DNA from: Fratercula arctica
Lineage: Eukaryota > Chordata > Aves > Charadriiformes > Alcidae
DNA length: 64,000 nucleotides
NCBI GenBank assembly: GCA_947846985.1
Contig: CANTUZ010000001.1
Coordinates: 33,814,727 to 33,878,726 of the forward strand
Direction: 5' to 3'
Shown here one piece after another: positions 1 through 12,100 of the stretch. Below the pieces are notes generated by a model, which ran no database searches, had not been told where the DNA came from, and saw only the letters and a program-made list of their open reading frames with translations. Numbering within the stretch: the stretch's first letter is position 1; each line of letters starts with the position of its first letter. The position numbers were made by a program, and so were the translations under genes.

Positions 1-3000
1 TCAGAAAAACAGTATTTTTAGTTTTGTCTGTATATAACATTTAAATCTAGATATGCTGTTACCTCACACAAACAGATGACGACTTCACAGTGAGAACAGT
101 GAAAACAAATAATCTTACCAAATCGGATTTTCCTTCAGAGATACATCAGACCACCCTGACACGACATTTAGTATGGTCCCAACCACAAAGCGATGCCTGA
201 GACTTTTGGTGCAGACCAGCTGGACCTAGCTGTCCATCACTGTCATCATTAACCACACTCCTGGAGTCTTCACAGAGCAAAACTTATCTGATAACACCAA
301 TACTAGAACACACTAGAAATGGAAACTACCAGCACAAGGAGATAAAACCTGACCAGAAAAACAAGAGCCTGGAAAATCTTTGTATGAAAAGTAGCATAAA
401 AAGATTGAATAGATGGTAGTAAGCCTGAGTCATTATTTGCAAATGTCTTCATATGATCATAGAATCATAGAGTCATTTAGGTTGGAAAAGACCCTTGGGA
501 TCATCGAGTCCAACCATCAACCCCACTCTACAAACTTCTCCCCTATGCCATATCCCCCAACACCACATCTAAATGACTCTTAAACACATTCAGGGATGGC
601 GACTCCACCACCTCCCTGGGCAGCTTATTCCAGTGTCTCACCACTCTTTCTGTGAAGAATTTTTTCCTAATGTCCAGTCTAAACCTACCCTGCTGCAGCT
701 TGAACCCATTCCCTCTTATTCTACCGCTAATTACCTGTGAGAAGAGACCAGCACCAACCTCTCTACAATGTCCTTTCAAGTAGTTGTAGAGAGTGATGAG
801 GTCTCCCCTCAGCCTCCTCTTCCTCAAACTAAACAGTCCCAGCTCCTTCAATCGCTCCTCATCAGATTTATTCTGCAGGCCCTTCACCAGCTTCGTTGCC
901 CTCCTCTGCACTCGCTCCAGCACCTCGGTATCTCTCTGGTATTGATAGATCACTCTCTCATGGTCAAGTAAGAAGAAATGGATATTACCAAAGATGCTCT
1001 ATTCCCAAAGGTCTTCCCGTGGTGACAGAATCCCTGCACTACCCCTTCTAAATAGGTGAGACATAGAGCGATAGCCACTGCTGCTGGCTGAGGGTGGGAA
1101 GAACAGGGACCAGGCATGGGACAGGCACATGACTGCAGCCCCACATGGGAGACAAAAAGCCAAACACATCAGTGAAGGCCAAAGAGGAAAAGAAAGTGGT
1201 AGCAGTGTAAAAAGCTTGGGACTTGCTGACCTATGGGAATTTGGCTCTATCAACACTTTGAGAACCCCATGGAGGCACCAGTTTTCCTTAAAACGCTGGT
1301 CTGAAAACTATTCTGCAGTTGTTGTATGAGTTCAAAGTGTGAGGAAGAGGCAAGGCAGGCAGCTGATCCCTGTTTTGGACTTATCTGGGAGTGCTGAAAC
1401 ATCATTTTGAGGTAAAGAGTTCTTGGAATGAGTTTCTTGGAATCACTAATAAGGCAATCTGAACATCTGCTTCTCTCTTTGAAGTAAAAGCAGTCCCAAG
1501 GCAGTGCAGAATATCCTTTTGAAAGGATTTAATTAAGTTATATCCTAGTGAATGCATTTTTAAAATGGAGTTGTAAGAGAATCTTTGATCTCTAGTGCTG
1601 GAAAAAGATTTTGACATCGCTGATGTTTGGTGATAAATTACAAGCCCCCATTAACTTATTCCACCTAACAAAAACTTCTTTCCTTTTCCTCAATAGTTTG
1701 CATATGTTCCCACCTTTCAAAGGAGAGAACATCTTTAGTAAGATATTGCTGTTCCGCATAGTAATACTGGAAATATAAGCTCCCTCTTGCTATCATGTTA
1801 TTTTCTCTTCTAAAGCTCATAGAATTCAGTGTCTGTAAGCAGACTCTGATCTTTCTTATGCCTTCCCTTTTTTTTTTCAATTTGAACAGGTCAGTTAATT
1901 TGGAGCACAGTGGAAGACCCACTTGTCTTTGAAGAAGTTACAACTTTTCTTGTGTTTTCATTTTAAAAAAAATATTTAAGTCATCTATTTTATATAAATG
2001 AATGAAGCAAAGAGTTCTCTCTTTCTCAACAAGCACTTTCCCTTCTAAAAACTCATAAAATAGATCATATGAGCATAATCTTTGACTAAATGGTTTTAAA
2101 CTTAAATGGTTATTAGCCTTTCGACCATATTAAGTTTTGGTTACTGTAGAATAGACTCGTACTCTTTATCACTTGTGTAAAAAGGTATCTGAACCTGCAC
2201 CAGTAAGTTTCATACCCTAACTCAGCTAAATGAAAACATTCCTACTGACATCCATTTTTAATTATAATACATACATAAACAGTAAGTTAGTAATAAATCT
2301 GCTTTTGAATCCAAAGAAAATGTAACTGATCCTACCGAGTATCTTAATGTAAAACTGGACCAGCACAGAAAACCTGACATCTTTCTTCTCTTCACAATGT
2401 CACACATAGAGATTTTCTAATTATACATCCAGGTGCAACAACTATTGAGCGGTCTTCATCATTTTAGGCACAGAAACACTAGCCAAGGAAGAAGACAACG
2501 CAAAGTCTCTGAATACCATCAGAAGTCTACTGAACACTTAGCAGTTAAAGGTTATAAAATAATTCCTGCCAGGTATTAGAAGAAGGGTGAGATCTACTTG
2601 CCCAAATTACATCTGTAGAAGTTGAATGTATGAGTCTGAACAGCTCTCTTTAAAGGGGTTCTCTTTAAACTCTGAAGATGGTCACATAATAGAACTCCAG
2701 AAGTTCCCTTAAATGCTAAACCTCCAGAAGATGATTTATCTTTTTCTAAGATAGGCCTCCAAGAAAGTTGAGTTTGAATCAGCCTCAACAGGGATACTTA
2801 CTTCTCTCCACTGACTATTAAAAAGAAGAGCCCAGGCAATGACCTTTTAGATATCTGAAGTGAGGTAAGATGGATGCCAACCTAGGACAAGAATTCATAA
2901 CTCATTCCAATCCAAACCACAAACGCAGCGTAATTAATATCCTCCAATTGGCCTTATACAGCTTCTTGTAGCATGTCATAAATCCCGCACCAATTTAAAA

Positions 3001-3067
3001 AATCAGCAAAGAACACATCATAGATAATCTGAATGAGGGAATAAACCCATGTATTTTGTGACCTTAC
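1..3067. other. DGKH intron downstream of the last exon in the window
   Basis: This is AT-rich intronic sequence with one antisense-to-plus CR1 (456-945). No further DGKH exon was recognised on the minus strand and no convincing open frame on either strand. Confidence 0.8.
456..945 (-). mobile_element. CR1 LINE, 5'-truncated, minus strand
   Basis: The 3' tail (ATCATAGAATCATAGAGTC at the left edge) is followed leftward-to-right by the reversed 3' end of CR1. A degraded minus-strand frame (543-953) keeps the C-terminal ORF2 pattern: [30 protein letters not shown] and [17 protein letters not shown]. It is about 490 bp and lies in the same orientation as DGKH. The endonuclease and reverse transcriptase are absent. 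Confidence 0.93.
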
Positions 3068-3160
3068 CAAAGGAACTCTTCCTACTAGCAGAGATTCAGT
3101 TTCATTATGTAGGGCCTTCACATTGACAGCTATCTCCATGGCAGTGTTTCTGGTAAGGCT
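3068..3160 (-). CDS. DGKH: DGKH exon w: helical C-terminal region, last exon in window
   Basis: It encodes residues 919-949: [20 protein letters not shown] followed by [11 protein letters not shown]. The acceptor is CCCCAG|AGC and the donor TTG|GTAAGG. It is 93 nt and phase 0 at both ends. The next exon (QLESPHEE-like in human, by memory) and a SAM domain were sought on the minus strand down to position 1 and not found, so they should lie outside. Confidence 0.95.
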
Positions 3161-6100
3161 CTGGGGAATAAGAATCATAAAAATTATTTGAAGTGATTCA
3201 AGTCAAACTGTGAATAAGTACTTTGGACTTACAGCACAGTTCTTAAGCTTCTTCTAGGAGAAATACATCAATTTATCTCTACACTCACAACTTCTTCAGC
3301 ACTCAACAAAAATGCAGTATCTATTTACTGTCTTTTCCCCAGTTTAATTTAATGTGACCTTATACCATCCTGAAGATCATCAAGTGAGATGAATCCACAA
3401 TTTTTATGGATGACAAAAGGCACCAGAAAAGTTTTGGGGGCTCATTTAACAACGACTGTTGATCTGAATTGTTCACCTTATCTTTAGCAGAAGTAAGCTG
3501 CTAGCCATATTTTAAGACGCAAAGGTTAACTGATATATTTACCATATGTAAATTTAGGTTAGATATAGACAGCCTCTACCTAATTAATCTTTTTTGGGTC
3601 CGATCCCTGAAAACGCCCAGATTGTCTAGTGTGACGAGAGAGACCAGGAAACTCATTTCCCCTCGCCCCCTTTGCATTCTCAACATAGCATTTGGATAAC
3701 AATTAAGCATGAAAATTTCTACGAATTCATCCACAAGAATTGACCTGTCTGTAGGAAGAGCACTGGTTCAGCCTTTGTCATGCCTCCGCCCTGTGTCTGG
3801 GGACATGCCTACACAGTTGTCTGCAAGCAGATGTGAGTTTACTTTGCATATTATTTTTACTGTTTGCTGACCCAAGTTTGGTTAATTCATGCTCATAGCT
3901 ACATTAGTACATCACCTCACTTGATTTCATAAGCACTGCTGGATCACTTCAGGATGTGCACCCCCTGGCTATGGACCTCTGCTGCAGGTGGAGTGAATTC
4001 TTTCCTGCTTCCGAAAGGCAACAGACATACTCTTACCATGCCCCTAATCCAAACTCCTTACCTCCCTTTCAACTGCTCACTCCCCCCTGCAACAACACTC
4101 AAAAGGTCCACATTTTATGTGTCATTAATGTCCTTTTCTAACAGGACATCAGAGAGAGAGAGACTATCAGCTGGGGAGGACTCTGATGAATGCAGAAACT
4201 GCATCTTCTGCCTTCCCAGATGTGGTATCCATCTAACACCAGGAGGGGACTCTCCTCTTTAATACTCTTTTGTAAAAAGGCAGTTCTCCTAACTCCCATT
4301 CCTGGTATTAATCAATTTCATAATCCCTCAGCATGATCTCTACCAAATTCATCAGCTATGGGGTGTTCCCCTATGCATGTGAAGGGATGAGGCTCCCTGC
4401 TGCTATATAGACCAGTACTTTCAGAATTGAAAGTAATTTTCCCTTTTCTTTCGCCTTAGAAAAAGTGACGAAAAAGGGGAGAAGATACAGCATCCGTTCA
4501 TCTGTTTATCAAAAACTTCAAAAATTATCACCCAACTTGTTTTAATACAGGGACAGGGAGTACAATACAGCTCCCGTGTCACAAACTTATGCATGCAGAT
4601 ATTATAGCTTATTTACTTATACATAAGTCTCTGCTCTTCCTTTACCTCAGGAAACCTTGGGCTGGCTTTATTTAATGCATGTGAACATGCATTAACAGCA
4701 TGAGCAAGCTCCTGCTCTAAGAGGCCATGTATTTTTGCTGCTTCACAGATCCTACAAAAATAGAAAAAAAGAGAAAAATATTTCTCACTTCCTTTAAAGA
4801 CAAATTCGTAAGAGTACACAACCTCATCAGATGAGAAAATACACAAAGATATGTTTCACAAAACACTTTTAAAAAAATATGGTCCTTTATAACACAAGTT
4901 GAAATACAAATATCTCTTCAAACCATACAGCACCTCACATAAATGATATCCATAACACAGATGATTCGTTCTGCTATGAAATACTGAGACACAAATTCTA
5001 CCAAAAAATGTTGGGGCCCTTAATTCAAATAAAGTATAGAGGAAAGCCCTAGCATATTAAGATTACTTACTTTAAATTATCTTAAGAACTATTACACCTA
5101 TTTCACAAGGCACATCCTTCAGATGTGACATTAAAATTGGCTGCAATCATTTGAGATTATGAGAAGTCTGGCTGCAATTACAACCTCAGGACCATCTCTA
5201 GCACACTAAAGTTTTTAAGCTGTCTTGGCTAAACTTCACTTTGGGGAATTTATAACCGAAATTATTCTTCTATGTCTACTTAAGTCACCAATACTGTGTA
5301 TAAAGAATGTGTAGTTCTTCAATTCCTTTCTTACATTATCAGCGCAACTCAACAGAGACTCCAAGAGTTGATTTTTATGCTTAAGATAATTCGTTATCAC
5401 GATGAACTGAATAGCAGCTTTATGAAATATTCTGATTTTAAAAAAATGCTTATTCTAAAAAAACCTAGGTGGCTTCCCCCCCCCCCCCCCCCTGTAAAAA
5501 TTAAAGTGTCTTCTTTATTAGAATACTGGCATCTCAGGAGGAAAGGAGTTCTTGAAAATAAGGAAGGCTGTGGGCTCAGTTTTATACCATCAGCTGACTA
5601 TCATCTCAACCCACACATATGACTGAAGCATCCAGGGGCGCAGAGACGAGGATTTTGAGCATTAGGAATGAAACAGAAACTGCAATAACAATGAATGAGT
5701 GGATGAATGCCAAAAGGTATGAAGATTTTATATGTCAATTTGGGCTCCTTGAAGGTTAACTCTACATACGTTAAGAAAAAATTCAGGTGTACTGACAAGT
5801 GTTCCTTGTTTTGAAATTGTGAATAGCAAGGCTTTAAGACGAAATAAGGTCAGGAGACGTTAAGGTCAGGTGGATACACCCGCACTGTTGACTTCTAAAG
5901 TTTGACTTCTAAGAGCGGTTTTTTTCGATAAATGTATTTTTGCTTTTGCATAAAACAAGAAGTTTCAATCAAAAGCCTCTCTTCAAATTAGTCTTCCAGT
6001 TTTCCGTTTCCACTGCCCCTTCAGAAAGTCGTTTTTCACAAGGAAAAAAAAATAATAAACACATAAAAATAAAATTACAGAAATACATAAGAAAAGCATA

Positions 6101-9100
6101 CATAGACAAGTTGAGCCTTAAATATAAAATAAAATAAAATAAAATAAAATAAAATAAAATAAAATAAAATAAAATAAAATAAATAAAATAAAATAAAATA
6201 AAATAACTGTCCGAGTGGCAACTAAAAATTAAACAAAAAACAGGGAAAATGCAAACCTTTAAGTCTATGTATGCATTTGCACGAATAATTCAAGTCTTGG
6301 TGTCTAGGTTGCCAATCCAAACTTAGAAATTTTACTGTACCTGGTAATAAGCTCTTCTGCAGCTTGTGAGCACAGCTGGATCTGTGCAACTTCTTCTTCT
6401 GTAGCCAACTCAACAGCCTGCTGAGGGTACAAGGGAGATCGAATGACAGGTTTACAGGAATCATACTTCTGTTTGTCTTCCCAAGACTTCAGGGTGTTTT
6501 CAAAGGCCTAAGGAAAATGAATTACACAGTCAGTTCACAGCACTTGGAGTATTCTTACTTATTAAAAAAAATGAAGTTTGAATTTTATGTAAATTTTAAT
6601 TTATAAAAAAATTTTGTCAAAAATAATTTAACAAATAATTTTATTTAATTTTAATTTTATATAAATAACACAAGCTGTATAAATAATAAAATGACATTTA
6701 ATTTTTTTAAGTTTAGTGTAGAGAATAAGTAATTTCTCAAAGCTCTCTCTGTCTCTGTCTCCTCCCTTTTATCTTCAAAAAGTGTCTTCCAAAACAGTAA
6801 GAACACAAAGGTAGTCAAAATACAAGCAAATCTTGTGCGGACAGCAAGATCCAAGTCTGAAACTAATACATGATTCAAACCTAAAAAATGGGTGGGAAAA
6901 AGTAACAAATTTACTAAAATAGAATTAAAATGCCACTAACTCCACCCTAAATTCAACATCCAGTTAGTGGACAGAGAACTGAGGGGCAGTTAAACCTTTC
7001 ACACTGAAATCCCTAGACAACGGTGAGCTCTCCAGTGGAAAGAGAGGAAAAAAAAGGAAGGAAGGGGAGGGAGGGAGGAGGGAAGGGAAAGGAAGGGAAA
7101 GGAAGGGAAAGGAAGGGAAAGGAAGGGAAAGGAAGGGAAAGGAAGGGAAAGGAAGGGAAAGGAAGGGAAAGGAAGGGAAAGGAAGGGAAAGGAAGGGAAA
7201 GGAAGGGAAAGGAAGGGAAAGGAAGGGAAAGGAAGGGAAAGGAAGGGAAAGGAAGGGAAAGGAAGGGAAAGGAAGGGAAAGGAAGGGAAAGGAAGGGAAA
7301 GGAAGGGAAAGGAAGGGAAAGGAAGGGAAAGGAAGGGAGGGAGGATAAAATTTTCACCATTCTTGCTTTATATTAATAAGAATACAGGAATATTACTAAT
7401 AAAACGGATAAAAGCTAACAAAGCTTTGTGACATACAGAAGAACAATTCTCTATCTGGCTTATTATAGAAATATAAAACTGTAAGTAATTATGTAAGTTA
7501 CATAAATAGTTATGAAACATTTTTGTAAGCACTGTCTTGCTCATGTTATAACTGAATCTAATTATTACAGAAAGCAATGTAAATAATGGTATTTCATAAC
7601 ACTTTCTGCTACATACTCTGTCTCGTGTTAGCATCTGAGCTCTGTTTTTATGTATGATCTTAATAACTCCCGGGGGCTGGATCCATGCCTCTCCATCGAC
7701 TTGCACTGGAACCCCTTCATCACCAAGTATGGTGATCTTTACTGACCGACACTGGAAAAGAACAAACACGTTATTTTACAGAGCAATAAATACTAATGAA
7801 ACTGACGGCCCACCTGAAATATGTTGATTACTAGGAGCTGTGGCTTCCCTCCAGGACTGTCTCAAGGATGAAGCACTTTTATACTTCATTCATCATTGAA
7901 GACAATTTGTTACCCGTTAAAATTAAAACAACGTCGGTGCTATATTAATGTATAGGATGCTGATCATCAAAAGTACCGCTACTTGCCAGCATCCCAAACT
8001 GCTGCCAACCACGTTGCATGCTTTCAAGTAAGAAACAAACCTGAGCTATCCTGTGGTGCTGCAGTTTGATGACTCTTGAAACTGCCATCTGCATGCTGCC
8101 AAACACCGCAACAACTTCTAAGATTTTATCATCGAACGATGGAGCCCCAAATATCTGAAAGGAAAAGAAAATATTCCATTTTTGGATGGTAAATCTAGTG
8201 CTTAGATTGCATGCCCCTGGGGAGGGACTGTTTGCAAGGACAGGCAGCGATAGGACGAGGGACAATGATTTTAAACAAGAGCAGGGTAGGTTTCGATTAG
8301 ACATTAGGAAGTTGTTTACAATGAGGGTGGTGAGACACTGGAACAGGTTGCCCAGAGAGGTGGTGGAGGCCCCATCCCTGGAGACATTCAAGGCCAGGCT
8401 TGATGAGGCTCTGAGCAACCTGATCTAGTTGAAGATGTCCCTGCTTACTGCAGGGGGTTGGACTAGATGACCTTTAAAGGTCCCTTCCAACCCAACACAT
8501 TCTATGATTCTATGTTCAATGAAACACAGATTCATTTACAGACTTGCTTTCAATATTTCATAGAATCATAGAATTGTTAAGGTTGGAAGGGACCTTAAAG
8601 ATCATCTAGTCCAGCCCCCCTGCCATGGGCAGGGACACCTCCCACTAGGATCAGGTTGCTCAGAGCCCCATCCAGCCTGGCCTTGAACACCTCCAGGGAT
8701 GGGGCTTCCACCACCTCTCTGGGCAACCTGTTCCAGTGTCTCACCACCCTCATGGTGAAGAACTTCTTCCTAACGCCCAATCTGAATCGACCCATCTCTT
8801 AAATCCCAATATTTAAACGCTCTAACTTATTTACTGTAGAACCACTACACTGTCTCTCAAAAGTCGTAAGAGTGAGATACCATAGGCAGTAGGTAAATAT
8901 TGCTTTAAAACAGCAGTGCTAATAGCATTTCAAATATCTGAATGACAAGGCATGTCCTTATACAGGAAGGATGGCATGTTTCAGTGTGCAGACTAAGAAA
9001 TGTTTTTGAAGGCAAGATGAAAGGCCAATTCAAATCTCTGCTTGGTTAATGTACTTAATATCTAAGAGGTTCTCGAAGTTAAGAGGAGCAATGGTGTCTT

Positions 9101-12100
9101 TTTTTCTCAGAAGTGCATGTCTTCTTATGTTCTCAGTTCTCTGGAAACCAACATCTGAGTCCACACACGGCTTTGTTAAACACAGCTTTCATACTGAAGA
9201 GGATTTTGTTTGCGCTGTGTGCAATTGTCCACTTTAAATATGAAAACTGCTTCTGTATGGAACAAACGTCCTGATATCCAACTAAGCCACTGAATTTCCA
9301 TGAGCTCACACAAAGCACAGGAAGTCTCGCGTGTGTCATTGCCCCCTGGTGTCCTGCAGGGGAATTCAGCCATGCCACAGGACAACTTTTAGGCTGGAGT
9401 TCAACTGGGTCTGGCAGGAGATGCCATACTAAGGTCACTTGAAGCTTGACCATTTCATCCTGATATGCAATAGGGAGCAAGGAGGGAGAAAAATCAGCAG
9501 GAGAAACCACTCCAGTAAGAGTTTAACAGGTGGAGAGATCACCTCTCTCACCACCTCTGAGCAGTACTCAGACTACCTCAGTTGGCACCTTGGGCAGAGT
9601 AAGCTGCATCGGTGACACCTGAGACCAGAATGGAGAAAATCCCTGAAAGGAGCTCAAAAACCACAACTAGTCGGGTCCTGTCCCCTGACAGAGGATTTCC
9701 TGGAGGCGAAGAATAAGAGGGTGAGGATCCGATTGTGTGTAATCCAGGTAGTGTCTGCAGCAGTGGCTCAGGGAGAGAGAGGACGGGGAATAGGGTGAGG
9801 GACTTCGGTTCCTGTTGCCCACCAAGTCAGTAGGAGCCTTCACCCCAGTGCAGTGAGCGGTGGCTGTGGCCAGGAGGCTGAGGAGGGCTTCTCAGGGAAA
9901 GGGCTGCACAGCGCAATTGCCACAGTGCCACAGGGCCACATCCAGGTAGACTTCCCCTTAGAGCATCCCAGGATCGCACAGATAGATCTTGAGCAGGTAA
10001 GTGTCAAAGAACGAAAGTGCAATTTTACTGGGTCTAGAGTGTTTTGAAGCAAAAGGTTTCTCCATCTGAATTTTTTCAATTTACATGGATATTTTTCCGG
10101 TTTTCACATGGGGATACGAACGTCTTGACAAGAGCAAAGACAGTGATTCTGTTATCCCAAGGTAAAAAATACAGAGAGTCCTTGATCCAGCTTTAACAAG
10201 TATAACTGACATCTACAGGGCTAGCTCTGCAAGAGTTAAGAAAAAGTAGTTGTAAAATTTCATTTATTTTGTGCTTCCATTTTAGCAAAAGGATGGGCAA
10301 ACCACAACCCAGACTGCTGTGTCTCTCCACCAGTATAACATACCTGTACTGAAAACCAACCATCCTTCTTTTCTTCTTTTTGTAACAAAGGCAAACAAAT
10401 CTCTACGGATCAACGTTCAAGAAACAATTCCCTCCTTTCCTGTTGCATGTCATAGCTCCAGCCTGTCTTCTGGACATCAAAAAAGCATGCGGAAAAAAGC
10501 CCAGCTCAAGTTGGTCGGTGTGTGGCTGCCCTGCTTGGCTCACCGATGTTTCGGGAACATCTGCAGCTGTCAAGGCAACGTCTTTCTTTTGTCCAGAGAA
10601 GCAGAAACAGCAGCACTTCAGACCACCACCACCTCAGATGACCAATCACTCAAGACTGCACTAAAGCAGTGAATTATGCTCCTGTCTGTGGAGCTCTGTC
10701 CACAACAGCTATGTCGCTTTGCTGCTACTACTGATCACCAGAGGACTAAGACTATCAGTAAAACTGCTCCAAGACACACACATTCGCTGTATACCGGTAT
10801 GACAGCTAGGACAAACCTTCTCTCTCACTAAGGCAGTCCAGGGAGAAAAATTAACTCCTGAACTGGAGTTAACTGGAGTTAAACTCCTGAGCAGATGTTA
10901 GAGATGCTTTCAAGTTATGAACATGGAGTATATAAAGACTTTAGATATCCATAGCCAAATATAAACACAATTGCCATCCTCTAACATATATCAAAAATAA
11001 GAAACGGACATTGAAACATGTTTAAATATTTTTTGTGACTTTTGCGTGTGCGTGTGTGTGTATTTATATAAAAGCAAAGGATAATAACTCACAAGAAACC
11101 AAAAGCATTTTGGCAAAAAATTCCTGGATTGTCTACATTAAAATCACAGGCTAATTTGCAACTACAGTTTCAGGGAATTCAGACCTCACACACACTAAGT
11201 CAGGACATGCAGAATTGAGATAATCTGCTAGTAATTACAGTTGTTTCACTGTGTGTGAAGCGGATGGCAGCAAGTAAGACTGCTCCGAGTTGTAAGACAT
11301 TTAGGTATCCACGTAGTGTAATGTTTCTTAGGAGATGTGAAGAAGAAGGGAAAAAAGATATCTTAAAATATTTTAGAAGAATTTTAGAAGCTCATTGATG
11401 ATAATATTTAAAAAACGAGATTAATACAGCCACGAAATTATCAGCCACTAAATGCATCAGTCCCCATTTTCTGAATTACCATTCCTTTGAGTCCAAAGCT
11501 GTTTGAAAAACAGGAGGAAAATTCAGGTATAAACCATGAGTGACTATCCTTGTACACCCTGCTTATTATTAGAATATAGCAAACAGAGGAATCTGAGCTT
11601 TGAGAAACCTTATTTACAGGTTTACAGTATAGAGAGAAACTAGTTGTGTCTCTGTTTATAAAATTAGTTTCTAAAAACATAGTCATTTAAAAAAAAATCA
11701 CTAGGTCTTATTATGAACATTTTGCTCTAATGGACTCGACAGAAGGCAATAACGAAAAATCATGGGATATATTTCCAATTAAAAAATCAACAAGACGATA
11801 CAGTTTAAACTGAAACAGCCTCCCTGAATAAGAGTTGCTATCCAAACTACACGCTACTACTATTAAAATTAAATGAGAAGAGCAGTTCATGCTATTTATT
11901 GCTGGTTTCACCCAGAAGGTTACTTCTCTTTAATGTTACTCACGTCATCTTCTTTGGTTCCACCCCAGAAATTAGTCCCACCAGCATAGCTGGGAATGTT
12001 TAGCACAGCTATGCCCTGCAGACTCGGAAGGGGGATGTACTGTCCGTCACACTGTAATGGATAAAAACTCATTCAGTATATAAATAATGTGATAAAAGTA

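Larger units (their letters stand above)
4752..6340. other. DGKH intron v-u with simple repeats
   Basis: It holds a 17-bp poly(C) run at 5476-5492 and the AAAAT array at 6124-6205. Nothing else is recognisable. Confidence 0.75.
8155..11943. other. DGKH intron s-r
   Basis: It contains two tail-to-tail CR1 fragments (8210-8797). A moderately GC-rich unclassified stretch spans about 9290-10050, and another with short frames about 10320-10800. Neither matches a protein I know. A short CTCCTGAACTGGAGTT / AACTGGAGTTAAACTCCTGA inverted-repeat cluster sits at 10855-10890. Confidence 0.65.

Noticed and set aside
2802..2814. Possible 13-nt micro-exon with TTTTTAATAG acceptor and GAGAA|GTAAGT donor on the minus strand
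   Set aside because: It would shift frame after exon w and does not encode the expected Gln-Leu-Glu-Ser-Pro continuation. It is more likely a chance donor-like sequence.
7013..7376. Overlapping 115-117 codon frames on both strands with repetitive protein
   Set aside because: They are entirely produced by the GGAAGGGAAA array, which has no stop in any frame. No start context, splice signal or family match supports coding.
9133..9510. 125-codon minus-strand frame in the GC-richer part of intron s-r
   Set aside because: The translation has no recognisable domain and no link to DGKH phase. It may be an old unclassified repeat, but I cannot support a feature.
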